Shown here in pieces: positions 44,947 through 52,814 of a stretch of 64,000 nucleotides of DNA; position 1 is the stretch's first letter, and each line of letters begins with the position of its first letter. Source of the stretch: Streptomyces albospinus (lineage in GTDB: Bacteria > Actinomycetota > Actinomycetes > Streptomycetales > Streptomycetaceae); assembly GCF_014648695.1 (NCBI RefSeq), contig NZ_BMRP01000029.1, forward strand, positions 1-64,000. Direction: 5' to 3'. The translations under genes and the position numbers were made by a program. Under the pieces are notes generated by a model. The model ran no database searches and had not been told where the DNA came from. It was given only the letters and a program-made list of their open reading frames with translations.

Positions 44947-46059
44947 TCAGCTGGCGTGAAGGATCCGAAAGCGGTCGGGTTCCGCCGGATCTCGGTCAAC
45001 GACTTGGATGGGCGTCCAAGCCCATTGCCAAACGCTGATGCCTGGTGTGCGGGAGAACTGGATCTGCCCGCGGGTGCCTTCGACTGCAACGCGCGGCCAG
45101 GACTCGGCAGTGCGCGCCCGGTCCGCGCCGTGAGAACGCAGCACAGCGGCGAGAACGGCGACCGTGTCGTAGCCCTCGAAGGCGACGAAGGAGGGCGCTG
45201 CGGCCAGCCGCTCGCGGAGGGCCGTCTCGACTCGTGCACCGAGTGGGCTGAGGCGCCCGGGCAGGTAGCGCAAGAACGGGATTGCGGCGCTGTCGTCACC
45301 CAGCAACGTCGCCCATTCGGCGAACTCCGGTTGCCCGGCCGGCGCACCAATCATGATGTCGGCGAGGCGCGGGTCGCGGCGGACGGACTTGACGATCGAC
45401 ACTGCCGGCTCCGGGTGGCCGACCAGTAGCAGGAGGGCTGTCGCGCGGTTGTCGACGAGTTCGTCGCACACGGCCGCGGGGGCGAGTGCGCCCATGTCGA
45501 GTTCGCTGACGGTGCCGCCCCGTGGAGCGAGGTAGTCCCGCAGAATGCGGGCCCCAGATGCCCAGTAGACACTCGACTCGGCTGCTACGGCGATTCGACT
45601 GTGGCCCGCGCTGAGCAGGAAGTCCGCGTAGACCTGCCAGCCGTGGGACTGCGCCGGGGCGAGGCGCGCGACCCATTCCGTTGGCTGTTCGGTGAGCGCG
45701 TCGAGAACCGCCGACGAGCAGAGGAACGGCACGCCGAGGGCGTCGGCCCTGGCGGCAGCGGCGCGAGCGACGACGCTGTGATACTCCCCCGCCAAGGCAG
45801 CCACGCCCAGGCGGGCCAATTCGTCTACGGCCGCCGCGGCCCTCTGTGGATCAGCCGCAGTGTCTCGGACCACCAGCTCTAGTCGTCTTCCGGCGATCCC
45901 GCCGGCGTCATTGACTTCGCGAACGGCCAGCTCGAGTCCGGCGAGCAGGTGTTGGCCTGCCTCGACCCAGCCTGGCCGAGTCAGCGGAACGAGAGCGCCG
46001 ATCTGGACGGATGATCCCTCAGTCCGCTCCGTTCCAGGTGGCAATGGTGGCGTATTCAT
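44947..46059 (-). CDS. ABC-type branched-chain amino-acid-binding-like protein
   Basis: 370 aa from ATG 46059, whose first bases overlap the stop of the upstream small gene. VQIGALVPLTRPGWVEAGQH, GLELAVREVNDAGGIAGRRL, VRDTAADPQRAAAAVDELAR, and later FEGYDTVAVLAAVLRSHGAD define a type 1 periplasmic-binding fold of the LivJ/AmiC class. There is no signal peptide or lipobox, unlike true exporters of this class, so it may be a cytoplasmic sensor like AmiC. Adjacent genes for a transporter are absent. Confidence 0.8.
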   Translation of the reverse strand: MNTPPLPPGTERTEGSSVQIGALVPLTRPGWVEAGQHLLAGLELAVREVNDAGGIAGRRLELVVRDTAADPQRAAAAVDELARLGVAALAGEYHSVVARAAAARADALGVPFLCSSAVLDALTEQPTEWVARLAPAQSHGWQVYADFLLSAGHSRIAVAAESSVYWASGARILRDYLAPRGGTVSELDMGALAPAAVCDELVDNRATALLLLVGHPEPAVSIVKSVRRDPRLADIMIGAPAGQPEFAEWATLLGDDSAAIPFLRYLPGRLSPLGARVETALRERLAAAPSFVAFEGYDTVAVLAAVLRSHGADRARTAESWPRVAVEGTRGQIQFSRTPGISVWQWAWTPIQVVDRDPAEPDRFRILHAS

Positions 46060-46346
46060 GCGTTGGCTTCTCCCGTCTGACGATTCGGTTGCAGTTTGCC
46101 CGGATCGCAGAGTGGCAAGGTCCGGTAGTACGCGTTCATCTCATCTCGCCGTGGCAGGCGCCCCTGGGTGACCATGCCGGACATTGCATCCACCACCATC
46201 ACCAACAGGCAACCGATTAACTGTTCGCTGAGCTGCCAGGCTCCCTCGACCAGGCCCACCATGTCTTCTGTCTGTGGGTCACGGCCCTGCTGATCATCTG
46301 GTGTGTCATCAGCGGCGGGGCTGAGGGTCGATGCCACCGGCGTCAT
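46056..46346 (-). CDS. Small protein translationally coupled to the binding protein
   Basis: 96 aa from ATG 46346, or 68 aa from ATG 46262. The stop overlaps the start of the next gene (ATGA), so the two are co-translated. VEGAWQLSEQLIGCLLVMVV then DAMSGMVTQGRLPRRDEMNA contains a short hydrophobic stretch. No family recognised. It may be a partner of the AmiC-like protein, as with small regulators encoded beside amidase sensors; this is inference. Confidence 0.6.
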   Translation of the reverse strand: MTPVASTLSPAADDTPDDQQGRDPQTEDMVGLVEGAWQLSEQLIGCLLVMVVDAMSGMVTQGRLPRRDEMNAYYRTLPLCDPGKLQPNRQTGEANA

Positions 46347-46374
46347 CCCCCAGCCCGATTCCGGGACGGGCGCG

Positions 46375-46585
46375 TGGCGTCCGGAGTACCCGTCCCGGAC
46401 CCGAAGACAACAAGGAACCGTGTGCACCTCGATCTCGCCACCGCCTCTGCGGCCCATCAGGCGAGAGGCTCCCGCGCCTCCAGGCTCTCGGTGCGACGCC
46501 CGCCCGCGTGGGCCAGGGCAAAGTGCCGTGGACATTCCTCGCCGCCCCCGAGGGCAACGAGTTCTGCGTCCTCGCCCCGTCCTGA
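46375..46585 (+). pseudogene. VOC/glyoxalase-like protein remnant
   Basis: VPVPDPKTTRNRVHLDLATA, then a frame change and LQALGATPARVGQGKVPWTF, LAAPEGNEFCVLAPS with a stop at 46585. These are the third and last elements of vicinal-oxygen-chelate domains (NRVHLDL and DPEGNEFCVL with a metal-ligand Glu). The 5' half is missing. Confidence 0.65.
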
Positions 46586-46682
46586 CGCAGAGCCTTAACG
46601 ACACCCCGACGAATGGTGGAGTCGGGTATTGGAACCCTCGGAATGCCTTGCCGTGGGGGCGGGTTCCCCAACTGTCCATTTA

Positions 46683-46980
46683 CTACTTGATTGTTCGCGT
46701 CAGACAACTCAACTTCAGAAGGCCCAGTCGACGTTGGCCGAGGTACCCCATAGCGGACTTGTTGAGGTCGATCGTGGTTCTGATGATGGTGGTCTGACCG
46801 AAAGGTGCCTCCACGAGGACCTCTCCTCTGGGCGAGAGGACCATGCTGGGCAGTGCTGGCAGGCATCCGCCACGTTGGCTGCCAGCACGAACCGTTGGTT
46901 CTCGGCTGCGCGGCTGATGAGGTGGCTCCGCCAGACCCCGGCAGGCTCAGAGGGATTGGCCGCATGGGTGAGGTAGATCC
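46683..46980 (-). pseudogene. Carbon-nitrogen hydrolase (nitrilase-type) C-terminal remnant
   Basis: Minus-strand sequence from about 46978: IYLTHAANPSEPAGVWRSHL, then SRAAENQRFVLAANVADACQ, with HCP. Restoring one C at CCC (about 46848) continues SMVLSPRGEVLVEAPFGQTT and RTTIDLNKSAMGYLGQRRLG. This is the C-terminal third of nitrilase-superfamily enzymes (SRAxENQxFVxxAN, SPxGEVL). Its 5' end is cut exactly where repeat copy 2 begins. Confidence 0.65.
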
Positions 46981-47298
46981 TTTCGAAGCGTTGACCGGGA
47001 ATGGGTCGGGCGGAGTTCGGCCATAACGGATCCGCTACAGCAAGGGCGGATGCCCAGCTGGCTCCTTCGGCCGTGCTCAGCCGATCTGAGGCGGTATCAG
47101 GTTCGGGACACTTCCTTCTCCCCCCAGGACAGCGGCACCCAGGACTTCAGGGCGGCATTTTCAGGCCCGTCACCTGGAGGCACCACGTGCCGGGAGTGTC
47201 CTGCCGGCAGACGAGATCTGGCCATACGGATGACGGGGCACAAGAGGGTGCGAGACCGGAGCGCACCCGGGCCGTCCACGTCATCGACCCATCGGACA
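46979..47298. repeat. Long imperfect direct repeat, copy 2
   Basis: Matches 4402-4719 in the same orientation. The left edge (CCTTTCGAAGCG) abuts the truncated nitrilase gene, so the repeat arrived by insertion or recombination. Downstream, 180 bp later, an exported-peptide gene starts at 47479. In copy 1 an exported-protein gene lies on the other side of the repeat. Confidence 0.75.
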
Positions 47299-47478
47299 CG
47301 CCCTACAGCCCGAGTGCAGATGGCTCCCGCCCATCGGGTGATGTGGCGTTAATACGACCGGCGCGGAGGAATGCCTTTCTTCGCATCCACTCCGCCTCGG
47401 GGCGCTCTGATCACGACCTCGCGCGTGTCATGTGTGCGCACCGATGCGGCCCGCGACCGGAAAGAGAGGAAGCCTGCC

Positions 47479-47646
47479 ATGCGGCGCCATCTCCGCATCC
47501 TGACCGTCTCCGCCGTGTTTACCCTGCTGACCTTCGGCTTGGCCGCGCCGGCCCAGGCCGGGGGCTCGGGTGGTAAATCCCCGCTCACATCCGTCCTTAT
47601 CAGCGTTCCCGTCGTCGGCCACCTTCTTGACGGGCTCGGTGGCTGA
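47479..47646 (+). CDS. Short exported peptide ending Gly-Gly, third type
   Basis: 55 aa from ATG 47479 with AGAGGA upstream. Residues 1-27 are a signal peptide (RHLRILTVSAVFTLLTFGLA then APAQA). The mature part is about 28 residues, GGSGGKSPLTSVLISVPVVG then HLLDGLGG, hydrophobic and without cysteine. It resembles the peptides at 7985 and 28945 in size, layout and the final Gly-Gly but not in detailed sequence. Function unknown. Confidence 0.65.
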   Translation: MRRHLRILTVSAVFTLLTFGLAAPAQAGGSGGKSPLTSVLISVPVVGHLLDGLGG

Positions 47647-47649
47647 GCG

Positions 47650-47990
47650 GCCGAGGACGTGACGGCGAAGCGTAGCTCGTAACCGTCGGCGCCGGTCTGG
47701 CGAGTGCGGCCGTCGGGTTCGCCGCTGTCGATGCCTGCATTGTTCATCAGTACGTCGAGTCGGTCTGTCATCGCGCGAAGCTGGATGGCCATGGCTCGGA
47801 CCTGGCCGAGGTCGGAGAAGTCCGCGGTGACGGTTCGGGCCATGGTTGCGCCGAGTGCCGCGCAGCGGCCTGCGATCTGGCCGAGCTTGGCCTGGTTGCG
47901 GCCGTGCAGGATCAGGTCGGCGCTGTCGGCCGCCAGGTTTTCGGCCAGGGCCCGGCCCAGGCCGTCCGTGGTGCCGGTGATATCGTCAGG
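47650..47990 (-). pseudogene. SDR oxidoreductase N-terminal remnant
   Basis: Minus-strand reading ITGTTDGLGRALAENLAADS, DLILHGRNQAKLGQIAGRCA and TDRLDVLMNNAGIDSGEPDG is the first half of an SDR of the retinol-dehydrogenase type (TGTTDGLG, NNAG). It stops making sense at about 47650, just past the exported-peptide gene. Confidence 0.75.
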
Positions 47991-48029
47991 CCCGCGTATC
48001 CGACCTCGTCGGACACCAGGCGGATGCTG

Positions 48030-48382
48030 CCCGCCACGACGAGATCCGGACGGTCGCCGAGGCCATCGGCACCATCGACTGTCTGGTTCTCGCGGCGAGC
48101 GGCAGTGAGGGCCCGGGGCCGATCGGCGATCTGGACCTGACACTCGCCCCGAGACGCGTGAATGCCGTCTCCCTCGGACTCGTCGACACCCCCTGGTGGA
48201 GCGGCCTGCCCGCAGAGGTCAGACGGGAGTACTTCGCCGAGGCAGCTGCCGCTCCACCCGTCAGGCACGTCGCGACAGCTCACGAGATAGCCGGGACCGT
48301 GGCCCTCGCCGCAACCAACACCAACCTCACCGGCACAGTCCTGGAAACCGACGGCGGCGCGCGTCTGGTCACGCTTGTCTGA
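48030..48382 (+). pseudogene. SDR oxidoreductase with internal deletion
   Basis: Plus strand: DEIRTVAEAIGTIDCLVLAA then SGSEGPGPIGDLDLT, followed abruptly by RVNAVSLGLVDTPWWSGLPA and NLTGTVLETDGGARLVTLV, stop at 48382. The middle with the catalytic Ser-Tyr-Lys is deleted. It is head to head with the other SDR remnant; both are incomplete. Confidence 0.7.
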
Positions 48383-48684
48383 ACACGTCCCGCGACCCGA
48401 GAAGCTCGCTTCTGCGCATGCCGCCGAGGCGGGCTTCGCCAGCGGGACGGAAGCCAAAGACGCCACCACGTTGGACGCACAGGGCGGCCACGCAGCACCA
48501 ACTGGCTTTTCAGCCACAAGTTCCTGAGGACCAAATGACGTTGAGTCGAGCCGCAGCGCTAAACGGCATCGTCACTTCGCGTATGAAGCTCAAGCACGTC
48601 GACGAGCCAACAGATGCATGACTGAGACTGCCACGCAAAGTCTTCTCGCTCGAAACCCGGACGGAGGCTTCTTCGCGCACCAGC

Positions 48685-48879
48685 TCAGACCGCGACCGCG
48701 TCCTCGCGCGAAAATACCGCCTGGCACCGTCGGCAGTACAACGATTGCGTCCACGCCGGCCGCGCATCCTCAACAGCCGACGCCTCGTCGCGACAACCAC
48801 AACACCAAGCCGACACCGCCAGCCAGCAGCACGATCCCGCGGCTACCGCCCCGACACCAGCGCGCCGGCCGACGCTCAC
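48685..48879 (-). CDS. Doubtful small Cys-rich protein
   Basis: 64 aa with a hydrophobic, Cys-rich middle (GSCCWLAVSAWCCGC) and an ending WTQSLYCRRCQAVFSREDAV that resembles a zinc-ribbon tail found in Streptomyces membrane proteins. No convincing ribosome site. It could be a remnant. Confidence 0.35.
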   Translation of the reverse strand: MSVGRRAGVGAVAAGSCCWLAVSAWCCGCRDEASAVEDARPAWTQSLYCRRCQAVFSREDAVAV

Positions 48880-49049
48880 CTAGCCTCGCGCTTCACCAGA
48901 CTCACATTCTGTGGATCGATCACATCAGAGAGGTGTGCCTCTGAGCTGGGAGGATGGGCTTGTCGAGGACTCTGTCCACCCCAGTTCAGGAAGCACTCTC
49001 CAGGTGAACACGCTCACCGGGTTCACCCCGCCTCCGCGCCGTCGATGCC

Positions 49050-49631
49050 ATGAGCTTGAATGGAGGGATGGATCAGTTGTGGGTGGACCGCCTGGTGAAG
49101 GTGACGGGCTGGCAGCAGGAGCGCCAGGAGATCGACTGGGGCCCGTTGGAGGACGGCTTCGGTACCTCCCTGCCCGCCGACTACAAGGAAATCTGCGCAC
49201 TCTTCGCGCCGGGGAGCTTCTCGGCGTACCTCGAGGTCCTGAGGCCGGTCGGCGGAACCTCGTCGAGCCGCGTGCTGGACACGTGGAAGCGCCACCTGCA
49301 GTTGTGTGCGCAGTATCCGCTGACTCCAAGGACCTTCGAGCCTCACGGGCTCTACGGGAGGTCCGAGAAGTCGGGCTTGATCCTCTGGGCTCGTGACGAG
49401 ACGGAGGGCGATTACTACTGGCTGGCGGACCGCTCGGTGGATCCCGCCAAGTGGCCCGTGATCGCCAAGCCGGACCCGGCCGAGGAGTGGTACCGGTTCG
49501 ACATGTCCACTTCCGAGTTCATCTACCGGGTGCTTGCGGACCTCGAGTTCACACCGTTCACCGTCGCCGGCCAGATGGGCAAGCCCTTCCTGATGCCCTA
49601 CGGTCAGCCGCTGCCCATGGTCGGCCGGTGA
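49050..49631 (+). CDS. SMI1/KNR4 (SUKH) family protein
   Basis: 193 aa from ATG 49050; ATG 49068 with GGAGGG directly before it is an alternative. IDWGPLEDGFGTSLPADYKE, CALFAPGSFSAYLEVLRPVG, and later GLILWARDETEGDYYWLADR and VIAKPDPAEEWYRFDMSTSE follow the SUKH pattern (W..LE..LG..LP.DYK). Such proteins often act as immunity proteins to contact-dependent toxins. No toxin gene is next to it, so it may be an orphan immunity gene. Confidence 0.85.
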   Translation: MSLNGGMDQLWVDRLVKVTGWQQERQEIDWGPLEDGFGTSLPADYKEICALFAPGSFSAYLEVLRPVGGTSSSRVLDTWKRHLQLCAQYPLTPRTFEPHGLYGRSEKSGLILWARDETEGDYYWLADRSVDPAKWPVIAKPDPAEEWYRFDMSTSEFIYRVLADLEFTPFTVAGQMGKPFLMPYGQPLPMVGR

Positions 49632-49722
49632 AATCAGCGCACGGTGGGCTTCGCATGTGCTCCGGGGTCGCTTCCGACGGGTGATCAGAGAAGCGGAGAG
49701 TGCTCCTGAACTGCAAGGATGG

Positions 49723-49780
49723 GGGCTCCCGCTGCTCGCCCTCGACGGGTCGGCCCGTCGAGGGCGAGCAGCGGGAGCCC
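49723..49780 (+). terminator. 27-bp perfect hairpin with TCGG tetraloop
   Basis: The arm at 49723-49749 (starts GGGCTCCCGCTGCTCGCC) is an exact reverse complement of 49754-49780, separated only by TCGG. It lies about 90 bp after the SMI1/KNR4 gene. It may be a bidirectional terminator. The length and perfection exceed ordinary terminators, so another role is possible. Confidence 0.6.
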
Positions 49781-50174
49781 AAGAGGATGCGACTGCGGCT
49801 CTTCTCCGCAGCCGCCCAGGCTGGTGCCCACCGGCCGCACCCGCCACCCGCGGTTCTGCAACAACTGGCCCTGGACCACCGATCTGGTCACCCCGCCATT
49901 GGTCGGCTCCATGCCCTCGCACCACCTGCAACAGGGAACTGACCTGCACCGACGAGCCGAACCAACCCGGGACCAGTGGAACCCCACGCCCACCCGCCGC
50001 GACAAGCGGGCCTTCGGTATCGCAGGACCCCGAAACAGCCTCTACACCAAGGCAAAGGCGGGCCGCCAGCAAGCTGACGGACCTCACGCAAGATCGAGGC
50101 TAGTGCTGCCGCCTGGCACGCAAAGACATCCAGATTGTTACGCTTCCAAGGACCAAGGCCATAGCGACAAAGAT
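49781..50174. other. Region without an assigned gene
   Basis: Plus-strand readings such as RFCNNWPWTTDLVTPPLVGS and, near 50118-50200, KDIQIVTLPRTKAIATKIYS have some coding character but neither start nor known motif. Possibly remnants. Confidence 0.35.
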
Positions 50175-50408
50175 CTATAGCGCGCTTGATGCTGCATCAG
50201 ATGGCGGCGGGGCTGAGGTAGTCGATGATGCGCTCGGCCGCCGGCTGCGCCCGCGGAGGAGCACGAGAAGGACGAGCACGGAGCTTGCGGCAGCCGCCGC
50301 CCAAGGACTGGGGCCTCCGTCCCAGGTGACTACCGCTGCCGCGGTGGTCAGGGTCGCGTTGAAGGCGGTGAGCCACAATGCCAGGCGGTTCGTTCGCTTG
50401 TCACTCAT
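50175..50408 (-). CDS. Small two-helix membrane protein
   Basis: 77 aa from ATG 50408 with GAGGACGCGC upstream. ALWLTAFNATLTTAAAVVTW and WAAAAASSVLVLLVLLRGRS are two membrane spans, followed by a Ser/Pro-rich tail. No family recognised. Confidence 0.65.
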   Translation of the reverse strand: MSDKRTNRLALWLTAFNATLTTAAAVVTWDGGPSPWAAAAASSVLVLLVLLRGRSRRPSASSTTSAPPPSDAASSAL

Positions 50409-50738
50409 GCGCGTCCTCTGCTGCGGTAGTTCGCGACCACGGTCGGAAGTGACGATATGAGCCAGGCAAAGCCGCCTCAAGCGGCTATTCACTCAGCGAA
50501 CAATTTCGGTCGATACTCCCTGGTGCCTACGGGCGCACCGCAGTGTGCTTGAGGCGGGGAACCACCCCATCCGGGTGGGTCTCGCTCGCCCGCGGGGCTC
50601 ACGCCAGCGCGTAAGCGCCCCGCCGAGGAAGGGCGGGGCCAGCTATTCGGCCTCGCAACAACCAACCGGCACCAGCAGCGCCACCGCTGAGGCTGACCAA
50701 CCACACCGCATGTGCTGGCGAGAGCCCCTCTGGGAGTG
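50409..50738. other. Intergenic region, no gene found
   Basis: Readings on both strands lack motif and ribosome site. It separates the small membrane protein from the end of the CoiA-like operon. Confidence 0.4.
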
Positions 50739-50939
50739 TCAACACCTTCGCTCGTACTCGACCTGGTCAAGGGGTTTCCCATCACCCAAGTCGTAGGTGC
50801 GTGTGCTGACTTCGTCCCCGGTGGCGTCGGCAAGCCGGTGCAGCAGGGCCGCCCGGCCGTCGAGGCAGGGGGATCCCCGAGATGAGCCGCCAGAGGGCCC
50901 CCGGGATGATCTTGAAGCGGATGCGTCCGCAAGGGCCAT
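50739..50939 (-). CDS. Last small gene of the CoiA-like operon
   Basis: 66 aa from ATG 50939, two bases after the stop of the preceding gene, so coupled to it. SCLDGRAALLHRLADATGD then EVSTRTYDLGDGKPLDQVEY form an acidic C-terminal half; the N-terminal part is Ser/Arg/Gly-rich. No family recognised. Confidence 0.5.
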   Translation of the reverse strand: MALADASASRSSRGPSGGSSRGSPCLDGRAALLHRLADATGDEVSTRTYDLGDGKPLDQVEYERRC

Positions 50940-50941
50940 GG

Positions 50942-51424
50942 TCAGGCCGTGCTGCGGCGCCACGGCTTGTCGTACGAGCCGCCGCAGGTACGGCAGGAGG
51001 CGGTGTAGACGGCGCTGGTGGGAGTCGTCTGCTCGGCGGGCTCGGCCGAGTGGGGCTGGCCCAGGATGACCGCGGTCAGCTCCGGTTCCGCGCAGGAACA
51101 CGGGCCGCCCGTACGCCGGGGGCGGGTCCTGCGAGGCAGGGCGGCTGTGTCCGCCGTATCCGCTGTATCCGCGGGCGCCGTCGACAGGTGTTCCATCCGC
51201 CAGCCGTCGATGGGGACTTTGCGACGACGGCGGGTGTTGCGGTCGAAACGCTGCCGCTCGGCGGCCGTCTCGAACAGCAGCAGCATCCCCGCCAGCAGCC
51301 GGAACGCCTCACCTCGCACGAGCCCGGACACCGGGGACAGCACGGCGGCCGGGGTGCCGTCTGGGCCGATCAGGGGCGTTCCGCCGCCCCAGCGCCACTC
51401 GTCGGTGCTCATCCCGACCGTCAC
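50942..51424 (-). CDS. Hypothetical protein in the CoiA-like operon
   Basis: 160 aa from GTG 51424 (GTGA overlap with the CoiA-like stop) or ATG 51412. SGLVRGEAFRLLAGMLLLFE, TAAERQRFDRNTRRRRKVPI, and a C-terminal cysteine set (GPCSCAEP and YTASCRTCGGSY) suggest metal binding. I recognise no family. Overlapping starts and stops join it with the genes on both sides. Confidence 0.6.
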   Translation of the reverse strand: MTVGMSTDEWRWGGGTPLIGPDGTPAAVLSPVSGLVRGEAFRLLAGMLLLFETAAERQRFDRNTRRRRKVPIDGWRMEHLSTAPADTADTADTAALPRRTRPRRTGGPCSCAEPELTAVILGQPHSAEPAEQTTPTSAVYTASCRTCGGSYDKPWRRSTA

Positions 51425-52548
51425 GGTGATGTGGTGCTCCCGGCCAGATGCGCAACCGCCTGCTCCACGCCTGGCCGGCGCATCAGCTGGTCGTGGAACC
51501 GCGCCCCGGCGGGCCCGAGGTTCGCCCGGCGTGCGTCCGCTTCGGCGGACGCGGCCCTCCCCAGCGCGGCCCGGCGGGATGCGGCGTTCCTCTGGTCGAT
51601 GTCGGCCCGCCTGCGCGCCGCCTTCTCCTTGAACCGCGCCCGCTGCTCAGCCGCCTGGCGCTGGCGTTCCTCCTCCCGCCACAGGTAGGCGTCCTCTGCC
51701 GCGATGTACTGCAGAGCCGTCCAGACCTGGGCGAGCTGACGCTGCGGGTAGCGCAGCCGCACGCGCGGGAGGTGAGGGAAGACCTGGCAGGTGAACACCC
51801 AGCGCAGGAAGTCGGCCACGGGCACCTGCGGCGCCGGCTCCCAGGCGGACCCCGCGAACTTCACCAGGCCCTCGGCGACCGCGATGCCGCCCTCCGCGGC
51901 GGCCAGCCGCACCGAGGGGACGGCGCCGAGCCAGGGCGGTCGGGGCCGGTCACTGAACCAGCAGCAGGTCACGTCGTGCGCGTCCATCCGCTCCGTGCGC
52001 TCGACGATCTCCGCGGCGGTGATCGGGGAGAGCTGGGCCTCCAGCGCCATCCGCCACGTCCCGGCCGGATCACTGGCCAGCACGTCCGCCCGCCACGAGC
52101 CGTCCGGCGCACGGACCTCCGACTCGGCGTGGGCTCCGGCCTTCCGGGCCGCGCTGGCCAGTTCCAGCTTGAGGAGGTGGTGGGCCTCGGACTCGCCCTG
52201 GCGGGCGATCTCACAGTCCGGGGCGTGCGGAGCGTGCGCGAAGAACCGCAGGCCCCGCTCGGAGGTCTTCGCGTACATCGGGTGCCGGCACTCCACGCAG
52301 ACGATCGGCGCGGGCGGCCGGGCCTTCCACACCGCCTTCCACGCCTGCCCGCCTTGCTCGCGCCGCGCACGATGCGCCGCATCGCCCTCTTCCACATCGA
52401 CAACAGTCGACTGGACTTCCAGGAAGCCCGACACTGGTACATCGCCCAGTTCCTGTACCGCTGACACCTGGAGTGCCAGTACGGGGTCCGCTGGAAGCGT
52501 GCGGCGCCGTCGGCCGAGGTCGCTCTCGCCACCAGCACGTTGTTCCAT
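51421..52548 (-). CDS. CoiA-like protein, first gene of a three-gene operon
   Basis: 375 aa from ATG 52548. VCVECRHPMYAKTSERGLRF FAHAP-type zinc ribbon, then HHLLKLELASAARKAGAHAE, WRADVLASDPAGTWRMALEA and QLSPITAAEIVERTERM. The Asp and Glu-x-Gln of the nuclease-like core (ADVL and LEAQLS) are intact. A long charged coiled-coil C terminus follows. It is the same family as the protein at 14719-15735 but closer to canonical CoiA. The function in actinomycetes, DNA uptake or otherwise, is not established. Confidence 0.8.
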   Translation of the reverse strand: MEQRAGGESDLGRRRRTLPADPVLALQVSAVQELGDVPVSGFLEVQSTVVDVEEGDAAHRARREQGGQAWKAVWKARPPAPIVCVECRHPMYAKTSERGLRFFAHAPHAPDCEIARQGESEAHHLLKLELASAARKAGAHAESEVRAPDGSWRADVLASDPAGTWRMALEAQLSPITAAEIVERTERMDAHDVTCCWFSDRPRPPWLGAVPSVRLAAAEGGIAVAEGLVKFAGSAWEPAPQVPVADFLRWVFTCQVFPHLPRVRLRYPQRQLAQVWTALQYIAAEDAYLWREEERQRQAAEQRARFKEKAARRRADIDQRNAASRRAALGRAASAEADARRANLGPAGARFHDQLMRRPGVEQAVAHLAGSTTSP

Positions 52549-52814
52549 CCTGCAACTGTGCCCGAAAGGAGCGCGTTTCACGTCGATTTCATCGGCTGCT
52601 CCTACCGTGTGCATCCTCGGGCACGTCCTTCGGGCGGGAGTTGCTCGATCGGACCGCGGCTCCCCTCACCGGGGTTGGGGGCGCCGGTGCGCCGGGGCGG
52701 CACTCGCCGGCGATCTGACGATGACCGTCCGCCCCCCAAAAAACGATGGCCTGACCGACGTTGGCGAGGCAGACACAGCCGCAGCTGTCCGGAGTGTTGC
52801 GGAAGGAGTGAGCC

